This document shows positions 27,674 through 38,046 of a stretch of DNA of 64,000 nucleotides, one piece after another. Every line of letters begins with the position of its first letter. Position 1 is the stretch's first letter. The notes below the pieces were generated by a model. That model worked only from the letters and a program-made list of their open reading frames with translations. It made no database searches and was not told the DNA's origin. This stretch comes from Arenicella chitinivorans (GTDB lineage Bacteria; Pseudomonadota; Gammaproteobacteria; Arenicellales; Arenicellaceae), in NCBI RefSeq assembly GCF_014651515.1, contig NZ_BMXA01000002.1:965501-1029500 (forward strand), read 5' to 3'. The position numbers were made by a program, and so were the translations under genes.

Positions 27674-29542
27674 ATGGCATACCTTGCACTGGCCAGAAAA
27701 TGGCGCCCTAAATCCTTCGCCGAAGTTGTCGGTCAAGGGCATGTTGTGCAGGCTCTGTCGAATGCCCTGGATTCGGGGCGCGTGCATCATGCTTTTCTTT
27801 TTACCGGTACGCGTGGCGTCGGTAAGACGACCCTGGCGCGTATCTTTGCCAAATCACTGAATTGTGAATCGGGTACGAGTGCCGAGCCGTGTCAGCAGTG
27901 CAATACCTGCGTCGCGATTGATGAAGGGCGATACGTTGACTTGATTGAGGTCGATGCGGCGTCGCGAACCAAGGTCGACGACACGCGTGAACTGCTCGAA
28001 AACGTGCAATACGCACCAACTTCAGGCAAGTTCAAAGTGTACCTGATCGACGAGGTGCACATGCTCTCTGGGCACAGTTTTAACGCGTTGCTGAAAACGC
28101 TCGAAGAGCCGCCAGAACACGTCAAATTTCTGTTTGCAACCACCGACCCGCAAAAATTACCAGTCACGGTACTGTCACGTTGTCTTCAGTTCAATCTGCG
28201 TGCGATGCGTCCTGAGCAGGTGGAAAATCAGCTGGTCAAAATTCTTGGCAATGAAGGCATTGGCTTCGATCAGTCGGCGCTGCAAGCGTTGGCAAAGGCG
28301 GCTGACGGCAGTATGCGCGATGGCTTAAGTCTGCTGGATCAAGCGATCGCTCAAGGTGATGGTGAGGTTCGTTTGGCCGAGGTCGAGAGTATGCTTGGCA
28401 CCATCAAAGCCGAACACATCGCAGGCCTGTTGCGTGCACTTGCCTCACAAGATATTGACGCCGCTTTGGATTTGGTGCGTGATATGGCGGATCACGCAGT
28501 GGATTTCTCGGCCGCACTCGATGATGTGATGATGCACCTTTATTACGTCAGCCTGGCGCAAGTTGCACCAGCCAGCGCCAATGTTGCAGACTGCGATCAG
28601 GCTCTGATTCAGGAGTTATCCGCCAGCCTGCCGGCTGAACAAGTTCAATTGTATTACCAGATCGGACTCTTAAGTAAGCGTGATCTCGCATTGGCACCGA
28701 GTTTGAGGGTTGGGTTTGAGATGGCCGTTATGCGAATGTTGGCATTTGAGCCGGCACCGTCGTCTGGCAATCAAGTTCATCAATCGGCATCCAGTGGTAC
28801 GACTGCGATAGCTCCGACCGAGTCCACACCCGTGGCTCAGGCCGAGTCCACACCCGTGGCTCAGGCCGCGTCGACACCAAGTCCGACACCAAGTCCGACA
28901 CCAAGTCCGACACCAAGTCCGACACCAAGTCCGACACCAAGTCCGACACCAAGTCCGACACCAAGTCCGACACCAAGTCCGACACCAAGTCCGACACCAA
29001 GTCCGGCGCCAAGTCCGGCGCCAAGTCCGGCGCCAAGTCCGGCGCCAAGTCCGGCGCCAAGTCCGGCGCCAAGTCCGGCGCCAAGTCCGGCGCCACAAGC
29101 CGCGCCACAAGCCGCGCCACAAGCGCCACAGCCGACGTCTGCTGCAGTCGTGCTGGCGGGACATAACGAGTGGGGCGAACTGGTGGAACAAAGTAATTTA
29201 ATCGGTCTGCCCAAAGAATTGGCCATGAATTGCGCGTGCGAGCGTTTAGCTGAGGACCGCATTCAACTGTCTTTGACGCCGAGTCTTGGACACTTATTAA
29301 AACCCGAACGTCTGGAAAAGATTCGCGCGGCGATGCGTGATGTGGTGAACGCGTCGGTGCAGCTGGACATCGACGTGGAAGACTCCGACAAAGAAACACC
29401 GGCGGAATGCCTAGCCCGATTGGGGCATGAGGAGTTGGAACGCACTAAGCAAAGTTTTCAAGAAGACCCAGGGGTACAGGCGCTGATGAGTGAATTTGGC
29501 GCCACCCTGAACGAAGATTCGATAAAGCCGCATTCACGCTAA
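27674..29542 (+). CDS. dnaX: DNA polymerase III subunits gamma/tau
   Basis: Clamp-loader ATPase. Walker [10 protein letters not shown] (about residues 43-51), a zinc-binding set ([16 protein letters not shown]), [22 protein letters not shown] and the sensor region are intact. The region corresponding to domain IV is a very long low-complexity linker: TPSP repeated 11 times then APSP 7 times (residues 401-472), preceded by a doubled STPVAQAE unit and followed by Ala/Pro/Gln repeats. A tau-type C-terminal domain follows. I found no A6G slippery site like that of E. coli, so a separate gamma form is not predicted. Confidence 0.96.
   Translation: MAYLALARKWRPKSFAEVVGQGHVVQALSNALDSGRVHHAFLFTGTRGVGKTTLARIFAKSLNCESGTSAEPCQQCNTCVAIDEGRYVDLIEVDAASRTKVDDTRELLENVQYAPTSGKFKVYLIDEVHMLSGHSFNALLKTLEEPPEHVKFLFATTDPQKLPVTVLSRCLQFNLRAMRPEQVENQLVKILGNEGIGFDQSALQALAKAADGSMRDGLSLLDQAIAQGDGEVRLAEVESMLGTIKAEHIAGLLRALASQDIDAALDLVRDMADHAVDFSAALDDVMMHLYYVSLAQVAPASANVADCDQALIQELSASLPAEQVQLYYQIGLLSKRDLALAPSLRVGFEMAVMRMLAFEPAPSSGNQVHQSASSGTTAIAPTESTPVAQAESTPVAQAASTPSPTPSPTPSPTPSPTPSPTPSPTPSPTPSPTPSPTPSPTPSPAPSPAPSPAPSPAPSPAPSPAPSPAPSPAPQAAPQAAPQAPQPTSAAVVLAGHNEWGELVEQSNLIGLPKELAMNCACERLAEDRIQLSLTPSLGHLLKPERLEKIRAAMRDVVNASVQLDIDVEDSDKETPAECLARLGHEELERTKQSFQEDPGVQALMSEFGATLNEDSIKPHSR
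28874..29089 (+). repeat. 18-unit 12-bp minisatellite inside dnaX
   Basis: Eleven perfect copies of ACACCAAGTCCG (28874-29005) are followed by seven copies of the variant GCGCCAAGTCCG (29006-29089), with no other change. A 24-bp unit is doubled just before (28820-28867), and GCGCCACAAGCC copies follow (29090-29125). All units are multiples of 3 bases, so copy changes keep the reading frame. Confidence 0.98.
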
Positions 29543-29585
29543 CTTGAATCGCGGTCAACGTAACCCAATAAGAGGATTAACCTAA

Positions 29586-29912
29586 ATGAAAGGTGGATTA
29601 GGTAATTTAATGAAGCAAGCTCAGGCGATGCAGGAAAACATGCAAAAAGCCCAAGCTGAGCTCGCCAATATTGAAGTAACTGGAGAGTCTGGTGGTGGCA
29701 TGGTAAAGCTAACCATGACCTGTCGCCATGATGTCAAGAGTGTCACCATTGACCCCGAACTGTTGAGTGACCCTGATGACAAAGAAGTGCTCGAAGACCT
29801 GATCGCCGCCGCCATGAACGACGCCGTGCGCAAGGTCGAAAAAACGTCGCAGGATAAAATGTCAGGCCTGACCAGCGGTTTGAATATTCCCGGCATGAAA
29901 ATGCCGTTCTAA
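29586..29912 (+). CDS. ybaB: YbaB/EbfC family nucleoid-associated protein
   Basis: Small DNA-binding protein (108 residues) forming a tweezer-like dimer. [23 protein letters not shown], the GGGMVKLTM strand and VTIDPELL are family-typical. It sits between dnaX and recR as in most gammaproteobacteria and is preceded by AAGAGGATTAA. Confidence 0.96.
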   Translation: MKGGLGNLMKQAQAMQENMQKAQAELANIEVTGESGGGMVKLTMTCRHDVKSVTIDPELLSDPDDKEVLEDLIAAAMNDAVRKVEKTSQDKMSGLTSGLNIPGMKMPF

Positions 29913-29933
29913 TCGCACGATACACGCTCCCCA

Positions 29934-30536
29934 ATGGTTCTATCATCGGCAATTGAAGCACTGAAAGAGGCGCTCAAAGCGCTTCCAGGTGTGGGCCCGA
30001 AGAATGCGCAACGAATGGCGTTTCACTTATTGGAACGTGATCGAGAGGGCGCGAAAAAAATCGCGGACGCATTAAATAATGCCTTGGAGAAAATCACCTC
30101 CTGTGAACGCTGCAATACATTTTGCGAAAGCACGCTTTGCGATATCTGCGCTTCTGAGAAGCGTGATAAATCGTTGTTGTGTGTGGTGGAAACACCGGCC
30201 GATTTGCAGGCGATAGAACAAGTTGGCGCGTACCAAGGGCTTTATTTCGTACTCATGGGCAAGCTTTCACCATTGGAGGGTATCGGCCCGGACCAGCTTG
30301 GTTTCAAGCGTTTGAATCAAATTGTTGCCGAGAATGAGATTCACGAGGTCATCATTGCCACTAATATCACTGCCGAAGGTGAAACCACCGCCGACTATAC
30401 ACAGCAAATGCTGATGCCATACGACGTAAAGATCACACGTTTGGCACGCGGAGTACCGGTTGGTGGCGAACTCGAATATATGGACCAACGTACTCTGGCT
30501 GCGGCGTTTAAGGATAGGCGCGCTACCAGTCAATAA
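29934..30536 (+). CDS. recR: Recombination protein RecR
   Basis: RecFOR-pathway mediator that forms a ring clamp with RecO. N-terminal helix-hairpin-helix (LKALPGVGPKNAQRMAFHLL), a Cys4 zinc finger (CERCNTFCESTLCDIC), and a TOPRIM domain (LCVVETPADLQAIEQ) complete the 200-residue protein. Co-transcribed with dnaX and ybaB. Confidence 0.97.
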   Translation: MVLSSAIEALKEALKALPGVGPKNAQRMAFHLLERDREGAKKIADALNNALEKITSCERCNTFCESTLCDICASEKRDKSLLCVVETPADLQAIEQVGAYQGLYFVLMGKLSPLEGIGPDQLGFKRLNQIVAENEIHEVIIATNITAEGETTADYTQQMLMPYDVKITRLARGVPVGGELEYMDQRTLAAAFKDRRATSQ

Positions 30537-30639
30537 AAGAAGAACCACTGCGTGCCGAATCACGCAACTAACCCATTATAAGAATATCTTATTGAGCCGA
30601 ATTCAATCGGCCATCTCATTTTAACTATTAAGCTACATT

Positions 30640-32967
30640 ATGAAGTCTATTGAATCTCGAATTGCGGATGAGCTCCGTGTTGCGCAGGGCCAGGTAATCG
30701 CGGCCATCGGTTTATTGGATGAAGGTGCTACTGTGCCGTTTATTTCTCGCTACCGAAAAGAAGTCACTGGCGGACTGGACGATTCTCAATTACGCGAGTT
30801 GGAAGATCGACTTAAATATTTGCGCGAATTGGAAGATCGTCGAGCGACCATTTTATCGAGTATCGAAGAACAAGGTAAACTCAATGATGATCTTAAAAAA
30901 TCGATTCTGACAGCGGAAACGAAAAATTCGCTGGAAGATTTGTACCTGCCGTATAAGCCAAAACGCCGCACCAAAGGTCAAATTGCGCGCGAAGCGGGTC
31001 TGGAGCCTTTGGCTGACGCGCTGTTGGGCGATCCCATGCTGGATCCAGAGACTGAGGCGGCGGGATACCTAAATGACAGTGACGAAACACCGGTCCCTGA
31101 TACCAAAGCCGCGCTCGATGGTGCGCGCGCCATTCTGATGGAGCGCTTCGCCGAAGACGCAGCACTATTAGCACGCCTACGCGATTACTTGCAGGCTAAT
31201 GCGGTGGTAACGGTTAACGTGGCGAAGGATAAAGAACAAGAGGGGAGCAAGTTTCGCGACTACTTTGATTATCAAGAACCGTTCAATGCGATTCCGCCGC
31301 ATCGGGCACTCGCTATCTTTCGTGGACGTAATGAAGGCATTTTAAATTCCACGCTGGATATCGCGGCACCGGAAGGTGGTTGGGAGTCTGAGTTGGCACA
31401 CCCTTGTGCGCAAATGGTAGCGGAACATTGGGGAATTCAAAGCCAAGAGCGGCCTGCGGATAAATGGCTGACACAAGTGGTAAGTTGGACCTGGAAAATC
31501 AAGGTCTTATTGCATCTCTCAGGTGACTTGATGTTCGATCTGCGAGAGCGAGCCGAAGCCGAAGCGATTCGTGTCTTTTCATTGAATTTGAAAGATTTGC
31601 TGTTAGCTGCGCCAGCCGGTGCCAAGGCTACACTGGGGTTGGACCCCGGGTTACGGACCGGTGTTAAGGTTGCGGTAGTAGACAAAACTGGTCAATACCT
31701 AGATCAGGCCACGATTTATCCGCATGCACCGAAAAACCAGTGGGATCAGTCCATAGCAGTGATCGCTGCTCTGGCAGCCAAACACGGTGTGGAGTTGATT
31801 GCGATAGGCAATGGCACCGCATCTCGTGAGACCGACAAACTGGCCGGAGACCTGATTAAGCGGCACCCTGAACTGCGACTGACCAAAGTGATGGTGAACG
31901 AAGCCGGCGCGTCTGTGTATTCGGCATCTGAATTTGCAGCACGCGAATTTCCAGATCTTGATGTAACGATCCGTGGCGCAGTATCGATCGCACGTCGTTT
32001 GCAAGACCCGCTGGCGGAACTGGTTAAAATCGAACCCAAATCGATTGGTGTGGGCCAGTATCAACATGATGTGAACCAGTTTCAGCTGGGTCGTTCATTG
32101 GATGCGGTGATCGAGGACTGCGTGAACGACGTTGGCGTGGATTTGAATATGGCGTCCATGCCATTGCTACGCCGGGTGTCCGGTTTGAACGAAACCATTG
32201 CGAATAATATCGTGATGTACCGCAACCAACACGGTGAATTCAATAGCCGTGAACAGCTTAAAGAAGTGCCACGCCTGGGTGATAAAACATTTGAGCAAGC
32301 GGCGGGCTTTTTGCGTATCGTGTCAACTAATGCTAATCCGTTGGATTCGTCGGGTGTGCACCCAGAGGCATACTCGGTAGTGGAAGCGATTGCGCGTAAA
32401 AACGGTCGTGAAATCAATTCGATTATTGGTGATACACAGTTCCTAAAGAGCCTGAAACCGGAGGACTACACCACGGAACAATTTGGTGTACCAACCGTCA
32501 CCGACATTATCAACGAGCTGAATAAGCCGGGTCGAGATCCGCGTCCTGAGTTCAAGACTGCTGCCCTGCGTGATGGGGTTGAAACCATTAAAGATTTAGT
32601 CGAAGACATGGTGCTCGAAGGTACGGTTACCAACGTAACGAACTTTGGTGCCTTCGTTGATATTGGTGTGCATCAAGATGGTTTGGTACATATCTCTTGC
32701 CTAGCGGATAAATTTGTCGACGATCCGCACAAAGTGGTGAAGGCGGGCCAGATTGTTAAAGTCAAAGTGTTAGAGGTCGACGTGCAGCGTAAACGGATTG
32801 CACTGACCATGCGCTTGCAGGAAACCAGCGCTGAACGGCGTGATCGTGGTCAAGGTGCCGGTAAGCCCAAACCACGAAACACCAAACCAGCACGCGCCAA
32901 CAAACAACGCACTATGCCGGCGAATAACGCGATGGCGGAAAAACTGGCCGCCGCATTTAAGAAATAG
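30640..32967 (+). CDS. tex: Tex family transcription accessory/RNA-binding protein
   Basis: Large nucleic acid-binding protein (775 residues): N-terminal helical Tex region, YqgF/RNase H-like domain ([20 protein letters not shown]), helix-hairpin-helix repeats ([13 protein letters not shown]-type, [17 protein letters not shown]), and a C-terminal S1 domain ([27 protein letters not shown]). A basic tail rich in Lys/Pro/Arg ends the protein. Tex affects transcription and gene expression in several pathogens; its exact activity is unsettled. Confidence 0.96.
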   Translation: MKSIESRIADELRVAQGQVIAAIGLLDEGATVPFISRYRKEVTGGLDDSQLRELEDRLKYLRELEDRRATILSSIEEQGKLNDDLKKSILTAETKNSLEDLYLPYKPKRRTKGQIAREAGLEPLADALLGDPMLDPETEAAGYLNDSDETPVPDTKAALDGARAILMERFAEDAALLARLRDYLQANAVVTVNVAKDKEQEGSKFRDYFDYQEPFNAIPPHRALAIFRGRNEGILNSTLDIAAPEGGWESELAHPCAQMVAEHWGIQSQERPADKWLTQVVSWTWKIKVLLHLSGDLMFDLRERAEAEAIRVFSLNLKDLLLAAPAGAKATLGLDPGLRTGVKVAVVDKTGQYLDQATIYPHAPKNQWDQSIAVIAALAAKHGVELIAIGNGTASRETDKLAGDLIKRHPELRLTKVMVNEAGASVYSASEFAAREFPDLDVTIRGAVSIARRLQDPLAELVKIEPKSIGVGQYQHDVNQFQLGRSLDAVIEDCVNDVGVDLNMASMPLLRRVSGLNETIANNIVMYRNQHGEFNSREQLKEVPRLGDKTFEQAAGFLRIVSTNANPLDSSGVHPEAYSVVEAIARKNGREINSIIGDTQFLKSLKPEDYTTEQFGVPTVTDIINELNKPGRDPRPEFKTAALRDGVETIKDLVEDMVLEGTVTNVTNFGAFVDIGVHQDGLVHISCLADKFVDDPHKVVKAGQIVKVKVLEVDVQRKRIALTMRLQETSAERRDRGQGAGKPKPRNTKPARANKQRTMPANNAMAEKLAAAFKK

Positions 32968-33153
32968 GCAGGCCGTCGACGGCGTTGACAGGGTGGTTGA
33001 CGCCGCGAAAAAAATTGCAGAAAGTTGAATCCGAATCCTGCAGGCGCGCATCTAAGTTTCAACGTGCGCGTCTGTGACTCGAGATAACATGCCGGGAAAA
33101 CGTCACAGCGTGGTTTAATAACCCCAAAATGATCATTCAAGGAGCCCCCGACC

Positions 33154-34029
33154 ATGCTCAAAATCGACAATGTTTCCAAGACTTATCCAAATGGCGTGGC
33201 TGCGCTGAAATCCGTCAACCTGCAAATCGATAAAGGCCTGTTCGGATTACTGGGGCCGAACGGTGCTGGTAAATCCACCTTGATGCGTACGCTGGCAACC
33301 TTGCAACCGACAGATCAAGGCCAAATTGACTTTAATGGCATCAACGTACTGACTCAACCCAACGAGTTGCGTCAACGTCTTGGCTATTTGCCGCAGGATT
33401 TTGGTGTGTATCCCCGCGTTAGCGCACTCGACCTTCTAACACATCTGGCAATCCTGAAAGGCATTCACAACAAAGCAGAGCGCAAAGAGGTGGTGGACGG
33501 CTTGCTCGCGCAAACTAATTTGTATCAACATCGTAAGAAAGCCGTGAGCGGTTACTCGGGCGGCATGCGCCAACGATTCGGCATCGCACAAGCATTGTTG
33601 GGAGACCCGGACTTACTGATCGTGGATGAGCCAACCGCGGGGTTAGACCCAGAAGAACGCAACCGGTTTCATAATTTGCTGGTGAGTTTGGGCGCCGAAA
33701 AAGTCATTATTCTGTCGACACACATCGTGGAAGACGTGTCTGAATTGTGTGCCAAGATGGCGGTGCTCGGCGACGGACAAATTCTGCTCGAAGGCAATCC
33801 GTTAGAGGTTACCAGTCAATTAGATGGCCGTATCTGGCGCAGGACGGTGGCACCGGAGGATGTCGCCGCCATTGAGTCTGATATGACCGTGATCTCGAAA
33901 CGCCTGCACGCAGGACAATCGGTGTTGCATGTGCTCGCCGATGCGGCGCCCGCAGGGTTTGAGAGCACGCCAGCAAACCTGGAAGACGTGTATTTCTCTA
34001 CCTTGATTCAAGCGCGCAACGCGGCGTAA
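33154..34029 (+). CDS. ABC transporter ATP-binding protein
   Basis: Walker A GPNGAGKST (residues about 33-41), Q-loop YLPQDFGVYP, signature SGGMRQR, Walker B LLIVDEPTAGLDPEE and the switch His in LSTHIVEDV are all intact, so it is a working ATPase. The ~75-residue C-terminal extension is like those of ABC-2/NatA exporters. It is followed 9 bases later by its permease, which carries a peptidase domain, so the pair is one transporter. Substrate unknown. Confidence 0.92.
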   Translation: MLKIDNVSKTYPNGVAALKSVNLQIDKGLFGLLGPNGAGKSTLMRTLATLQPTDQGQIDFNGINVLTQPNELRQRLGYLPQDFGVYPRVSALDLLTHLAILKGIHNKAERKEVVDGLLAQTNLYQHRKKAVSGYSGGMRQRFGIAQALLGDPDLLIVDEPTAGLDPEERNRFHNLLVSLGAEKVIILSTHIVEDVSELCAKMAVLGDGQILLEGNPLEVTSQLDGRIWRRTVAPEDVAAIESDMTVISKRLHAGQSVLHVLADAAPAGFESTPANLEDVYFSTLIQARNAA

Positions 34030-34038
34030 GGAGGCATC

Positions 34039-37000
34039 ATGTTCCTAAAAATGCTCGCCTTTGAATGGCGTTATTTCGTACGTCAGCCATCGTTTATCGT
34101 GACGTGTCTGGTGTTTTTCTTACTGCCTTTCTTGGCCATGGTCGTGCCTCAGGTACAGATTGGCTCTGGTGGCAACGTCTTATTTAACAGTCCCTACGCC
34201 ATCGCACAGGTGTTGTTGATTCTAAGTATTTTCAGCATGTTCATGGTGGTGAATTTTGTTGGTGACACCGCCTTGCGCAATGAGACCAGCCAGATGGCTG
34301 AGATCATCTATACCAAGCCGATTCGCCCGCTCGGGTATCAGTTAGGTCGATTTGTTGGCGCCTACCTGATCTGTGTGACGGTGTTTGCGATGGTGCCATT
34401 GGGTACTTTGGTGGGCACTTGGATGCCCTCGGTGGATTCGGAACGATTGGGACCACTAAATTTGGCCGCGTATCTGCAACCATTTGTCATCTTCTCGATC
34501 ACGACGCTGTTTATCTTAGCGGCGGTTTTTTACGCGGTCGCTCAACGATCCCGCAGCTTAATGCTGGTTTACATGTTTGCGCTCGGGCTGTTCGTGGCTT
34601 ATACCCTGGCAGGCCAAGTGTTCGATGAACCGCATCAACGTTTTATGCGCGCTATTACCGACCCATTTGGTTTGAATGCTTACCGTGACTTCACGCGTTA
34701 CTGGACGCCGTTCGAACGGAACGGAGCGCTAGCTGGGATGACTGGCGTTATTTTGCAGAACCGTTTGTTGTGGCTCGGTATCGGGGTAGCGGCATTGTTG
34801 CTCGGCGGTCGTCTGTTTCGACCCTTAACCGTGTTCAATCGAGCAGTTAAACCGGCTAAGCAACAAGCCGACCATGCGCCGGCACCAACGCTGACATTTC
34901 ACCGTACCAAAGGTAGTGCTGGAAAGTGGTGGCCACAGTTTATAACGCGCACAAAATTTGAGATGCGTCAGGTATTTTTAAGTCCTGCATTTTTGTTGTT
35001 GAGCGCTTTTTCTGCAATGCAGCTGATTGCTCAGATGTTACTGGGCGGCGGTTCCTTTGGGACTGAAAACTGGCCGTTAACCAAAAACATGGTCGACATG
35101 GTGGTCGGGGGCTTCGCGTTGCTAACCATTATTGTGGTGGCCTATTACACCGCAGAGGTCGTGTGGCGTGAACACACGGTTGGTATGCACGAATTGGTTG
35201 ATAGCACGCCCGCCTCAAACAGCGTATTTTGGGCGTCCAAGGTGGTGGCGGTGGTGGCCGTGTTGGTGGCCATTCACTTGTTTGCGATGGCGATCACTAT
35301 CGTCTACCAATTGCTGTCTGGGTACACAAACCTTGATCTTGTTCAGTACGGCGTCAGCGTATTTTATTTTTACCTGCTGCCCATTACGATGCTGGTGATA
35401 CTCGCCTTTTTTATTCAGACCTTAAGCCCGGGCAAATACATCGGTTTGCTGATTTTCTTTGCCTACGCGATGATGGAGTTGGTGCTGCCACAGCTTGGCA
35501 TCGAGCACAATATGGCGAACTACGGCGGCTCTCCTGATCTGGTTTACTCCGATATGAACGGCTACGGATTGTTCCTTGCGCCACATAACTGGTACATGCT
35601 GTATTGGTCTGGTTTGGCGGTGGTATTCGCCGTACTGAGTTATGGTTTGTGGCGACGCGGCACATTAACGTCGCTGAAATCGCGATGGCGCTTGCTCGGG
35701 TATCAGCTGGGTCGCGGCGGCTTCGCGACCATCGCGGTAGCGCTAATGGTGTTCGTTGCTGCTGGAAGCTACATTTTCTATAACACGCGGGTTCTGAATA
35801 CCTTTGTCGGCGCCGAACAGTTTAAGGACAGGCAGGCTAAGTATGAAAAGAACTATAGCCAGTATCGAGATGACCCGTTGCCGATCACCAAACGCGTGGA
35901 CGTTGAGGTGGCTATCTATCCGGCGGATCGCCGAGTGGTTGCTACGGCAAACATTGACGTCGTGAACACAGGACAGGAGCCAATCGAGCGCTTCTTAGTG
36001 TCCTTGCCACAACACCTCAAAACTGGCACTGTGGCGATCCACGGCGGCAAATTCGAGCTAAGTGACCCTGAATTGCGTGCCGGCTGGTTCGTGTTTAATA
36101 CGCCAATGCAACCAGGCGAGCGTCGCGCTGGGGTACTCACAGCCGAGATAGATCACCAAGGTTTTAAGGACCGAGGCCATGATTTTACCGTGGTCGAGAA
36201 CGGCACGTTTATCAATAACGCACAACTGTTGCCGCAATTCGGCTATCAATCACGTTTTCAACTCGTCGATCAACATGACCGTCGAAAACGTGATCTCGAA
36301 CCTGTTCAGCGCGCGTACCTTCTGGAAGATGAAAGCCGATACACCGAGAGCTTTTTTGATCGTTCTATCGACTTTATTGAATTCAGCGCGACCATTTCGA
36401 CCGACGCAGACCAAATTGCGATGGCACCCGGGTATCTTGAGAAAGAATGGCAGAAAGACGGTCGACGGTATTTCCGGTATGTGATGGACCAACCCATGGT
36501 GAATTTTTTCAGCATCACTTCGGGGCGTTACGCCGTGCTCAACGAGTCTCACGACGGCGTCGCCATCGAAGTGTATTACCACCCTGAGCACAACTGGAAT
36601 TTGCAAACCATGGTGGATTCCACTAAAGATTCTCTGAACTACTTTCAGGCTGCGTTTGGGCCGTATCAGCACAAGCAATTCCGCATCATCGAGTTTCCGG
36701 GCTACCGCAGTTTTGCCCAGAGTTTTGCGAATACCATTCCCTACTCGGAAGAGATCGGTTTTACTGCAGACCTGCGCGACGAAGACAACATCGATTATGT
36801 CTACTATGTGACAGCACATGAAATGGCCCACCAATGGTGGGGGCACCAACTGGGTGCCGCTAATGTGCAAGGCTCAGCGATTTTATCGGAAACGCTCTCT
36901 CAGTACAGCGCACTGGTGGTCATGCAGCAACGCTACGGCGAAACAGCTTTGCGTAAATTTCTGACCTACGAGTTGGATCGCTACCTCACCGGGCGCACCA

Positions 37001-37596
37001 GCGAATTGATTGAAGAAATGCCGCTGTTGCGGGCTGAAGACCAGTCGTACATTCATTATCGCAAAGGGTCGGTGGTGATGATGGCATTACGGCACCACCT
37101 GGGCGAAACACGTATCAACGCTGCCCTTAAAGCGCTACTCGAAGAGTACCGTTATCAGAGTGACCCGTATCCAACGACACTGGACTTGGTGCGGCACCTG
37201 AAAACCGGCACTAGCGACACCGAACAAGACTTGATCGATGCCTTGTTTAATCAGATAACCTTGTACGATCTGCGGGCAGAAGAGGTGGCACAACAAGCGT
37301 TGGAAGACGGGCGATACGAGCTCAGCTTCACCGTGCACGCGCAGCAATTCAGCGCCGACGGCACGGGTAAGGAAACCGAGCAGCCATTTTCAGAGTCGGT
37401 GGAGATCGTGACCTTCGATGGCGATCCTAATGACTTTGCGGCCGGATCTAAGGTGCTGGATCAGAAACGCGTTACTCTGGTGTCGGGTAGCAATACCGTC
37501 AAGCTTGTGGTGGACTCATTACCCAAGTACATCGGTGTCGATCCCTTCGTGCGGTTTATTGATCGCGACACGGGTAACAACATTCTCAAGTTGTAA
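34039..37596 (+). CDS. ABC-2 type permease fused to an M1-family aminopeptidase
   Basis: 1185-residue protein. The first ~600 residues contain about a dozen membrane segments in two blocks, each like an ABC-2 permease subunit (one near 15-270, one near 310-590). The remainder is an exoplasmic M1 peptidase-like region with HEMAH (His927, Glu928, His931) and a Glu 20 residues after the last His, plus YRKGSVVMM further on, so zinc binding looks intact. Fused permease/M1 proteins are a known family, but their substrate is not established. TAAGGAGG precedes the start. Peptide export with trimming or an envelope stress role are possibilities (inference). Confidence 0.88.
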   Translation: MFLKMLAFEWRYFVRQPSFIVTCLVFFLLPFLAMVVPQVQIGSGGNVLFNSPYAIAQVLLILSIFSMFMVVNFVGDTALRNETSQMAEIIYTKPIRPLGYQLGRFVGAYLICVTVFAMVPLGTLVGTWMPSVDSERLGPLNLAAYLQPFVIFSITTLFILAAVFYAVAQRSRSLMLVYMFALGLFVAYTLAGQVFDEPHQRFMRAITDPFGLNAYRDFTRYWTPFERNGALAGMTGVILQNRLLWLGIGVAALLLGGRLFRPLTVFNRAVKPAKQQADHAPAPTLTFHRTKGSAGKWWPQFITRTKFEMRQVFLSPAFLLLSAFSAMQLIAQMLLGGGSFGTENWPLTKNMVDMVVGGFALLTIIVVAYYTAEVVWREHTVGMHELVDSTPASNSVFWASKVVAVVAVLVAIHLFAMAITIVYQLLSGYTNLDLVQYGVSVFYFYLLPITMLVILAFFIQTLSPGKYIGLLIFFAYAMMELVLPQLGIEHNMANYGGSPDLVYSDMNGYGLFLAPHNWYMLYWSGLAVVFAVLSYGLWRRGTLTSLKSRWRLLGYQLGRGGFATIAVALMVFVAAGSYIFYNTRVLNTFVGAEQFKDRQAKYEKNYSQYRDDPLPITKRVDVEVAIYPADRRVVATANIDVVNTGQEPIERFLVSLPQHLKTGTVAIHGGKFELSDPELRAGWFVFNTPMQPGERRAGVLTAEIDHQGFKDRGHDFTVVENGTFINNAQLLPQFGYQSRFQLVDQHDRRKRDLEPVQRAYLLEDESRYTESFFDRSIDFIEFSATISTDADQIAMAPGYLEKEWQKDGRRYFRYVMDQPMVNFFSITSGRYAVLNESHDGVAIEVYYHPEHNWNLQTMVDSTKDSLNYFQAAFGPYQHKQFRIIEFPGYRSFAQSFANTIPYSEEIGFTADLRDEDNIDYVYYVTAHEMAHQWWGHQLGAANVQGSAILSETLSQYSALVVMQQRYGETALRKFLTYELDRYLTGRTSELIEEMPLLRAEDQSYIHYRKGSVVMMALRHHLGETRINAALKALLEEYRYQSDPYPTTLDLVRHLKTGTSDTEQDLIDALFNQITLYDLRAEEVAQQALEDGRYELSFTVHAQQFSADGTGKETEQPFSESVEIVTFDGDPNDFAAGSKVLDQKRVTLVSGSNTVKLVVDSLPKYIGVDPFVRFIDRDTGNNILKL

Positions 37597-37608
37597 TCGC
37601 CCTGTATC

Positions 37609-37643
37609 TCCTCTGGCGAACCGGTAAAATGGGCGCCAGAGGA
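37609..37643 (+). promoter_or_regulatory. Hairpin sequestering the ribosome-binding site of the IMPACT-family gene
   Basis: TCCTCTGGCG (37609-37618) is perfectly complementary to CGCCAGAGGA (37634-37643) with a 15-base loop. The right arm contains the Shine-Dalgarno AGAGGA for the ATG at 37654. Without a T run it is poor as a terminator, and it may limit or regulate translation. Confidence 0.5.
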
Positions 37644-37653
37644 AGCTGCATTG

Positions 37654-38016
37654 ATGAAAATCCAACAAATAGCCAACGTGCTGACCGACAAAGGGTCTAA
37701 ATACGCGGTCAGTGGCGCTCAGGTAGCGTCTCGAGATGACGTTCAGAAAGTTCTGAAAAAGCTCTGTCAGAAGAAGAAATTCGCCAAAGCCACGCACAAC
37801 ACCTGGGCCGTGATTTTCGCCGATGGCGAACAAGTCAAAGACGACGATGGCGAGAGTGGGGCAGGCAATATCATGCTAAAAATACTCGATCAGGCACAAC
37901 TTCATAATCGCCTCATTATCGTCACACGCTGGTACGGCGGCGTGCACTTAGGCGCGGATCGTTTTCGTCATGTCCGGACGTGTGTGACGGAGTTCATGCA
38001 AGAGTTTTGTCGCTAA
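37654..38016 (+). CDS. Short IMPACT/YigZ-family (UPF0029) protein
   Basis: About 120 residues, matching only the N-terminal domain of YigZ/IMPACT proteins: KATHNTWAV, DDDGESGAGNIMLKIL and IIVTRWYGGVHLGADRFRHV correspond to the family blocks AtHn, DDGEPsGTAG and VVTRYFGGvkLG. The C-terminal YigZ domain is absent. Stand-alone domains like this exist in eukaryotic IMPACT-like and some bacterial proteins; the function is not established. An in-frame TTG at 37651 precedes the ATG. Confidence 0.8.
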   Translation: MKIQQIANVLTDKGSKYAVSGAQVASRDDVQKVLKKLCQKKKFAKATHNTWAVIFADGEQVKDDDGESGAGNIMLKILDQAQLHNRLIIVTRWYGGVHLGADRFRHVRTCVTEFMQEFCR

Positions 38017-38046
38017 AGACAGTGACAGCCACGCGCCTGAGTAGGA

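Noticed and set aside
28670-29399. Long minus-strand open frames inside dnaX
   Set aside because: Artefacts of the stop-free 12-bp tandem repeat; the plus-strand frame encodes DnaX.
27674-29542. Programmed frameshift for a gamma subunit in dnaX
   Set aside because: No A-rich slippery heptamer followed by a stem and an early stop in the -1 frame was found.
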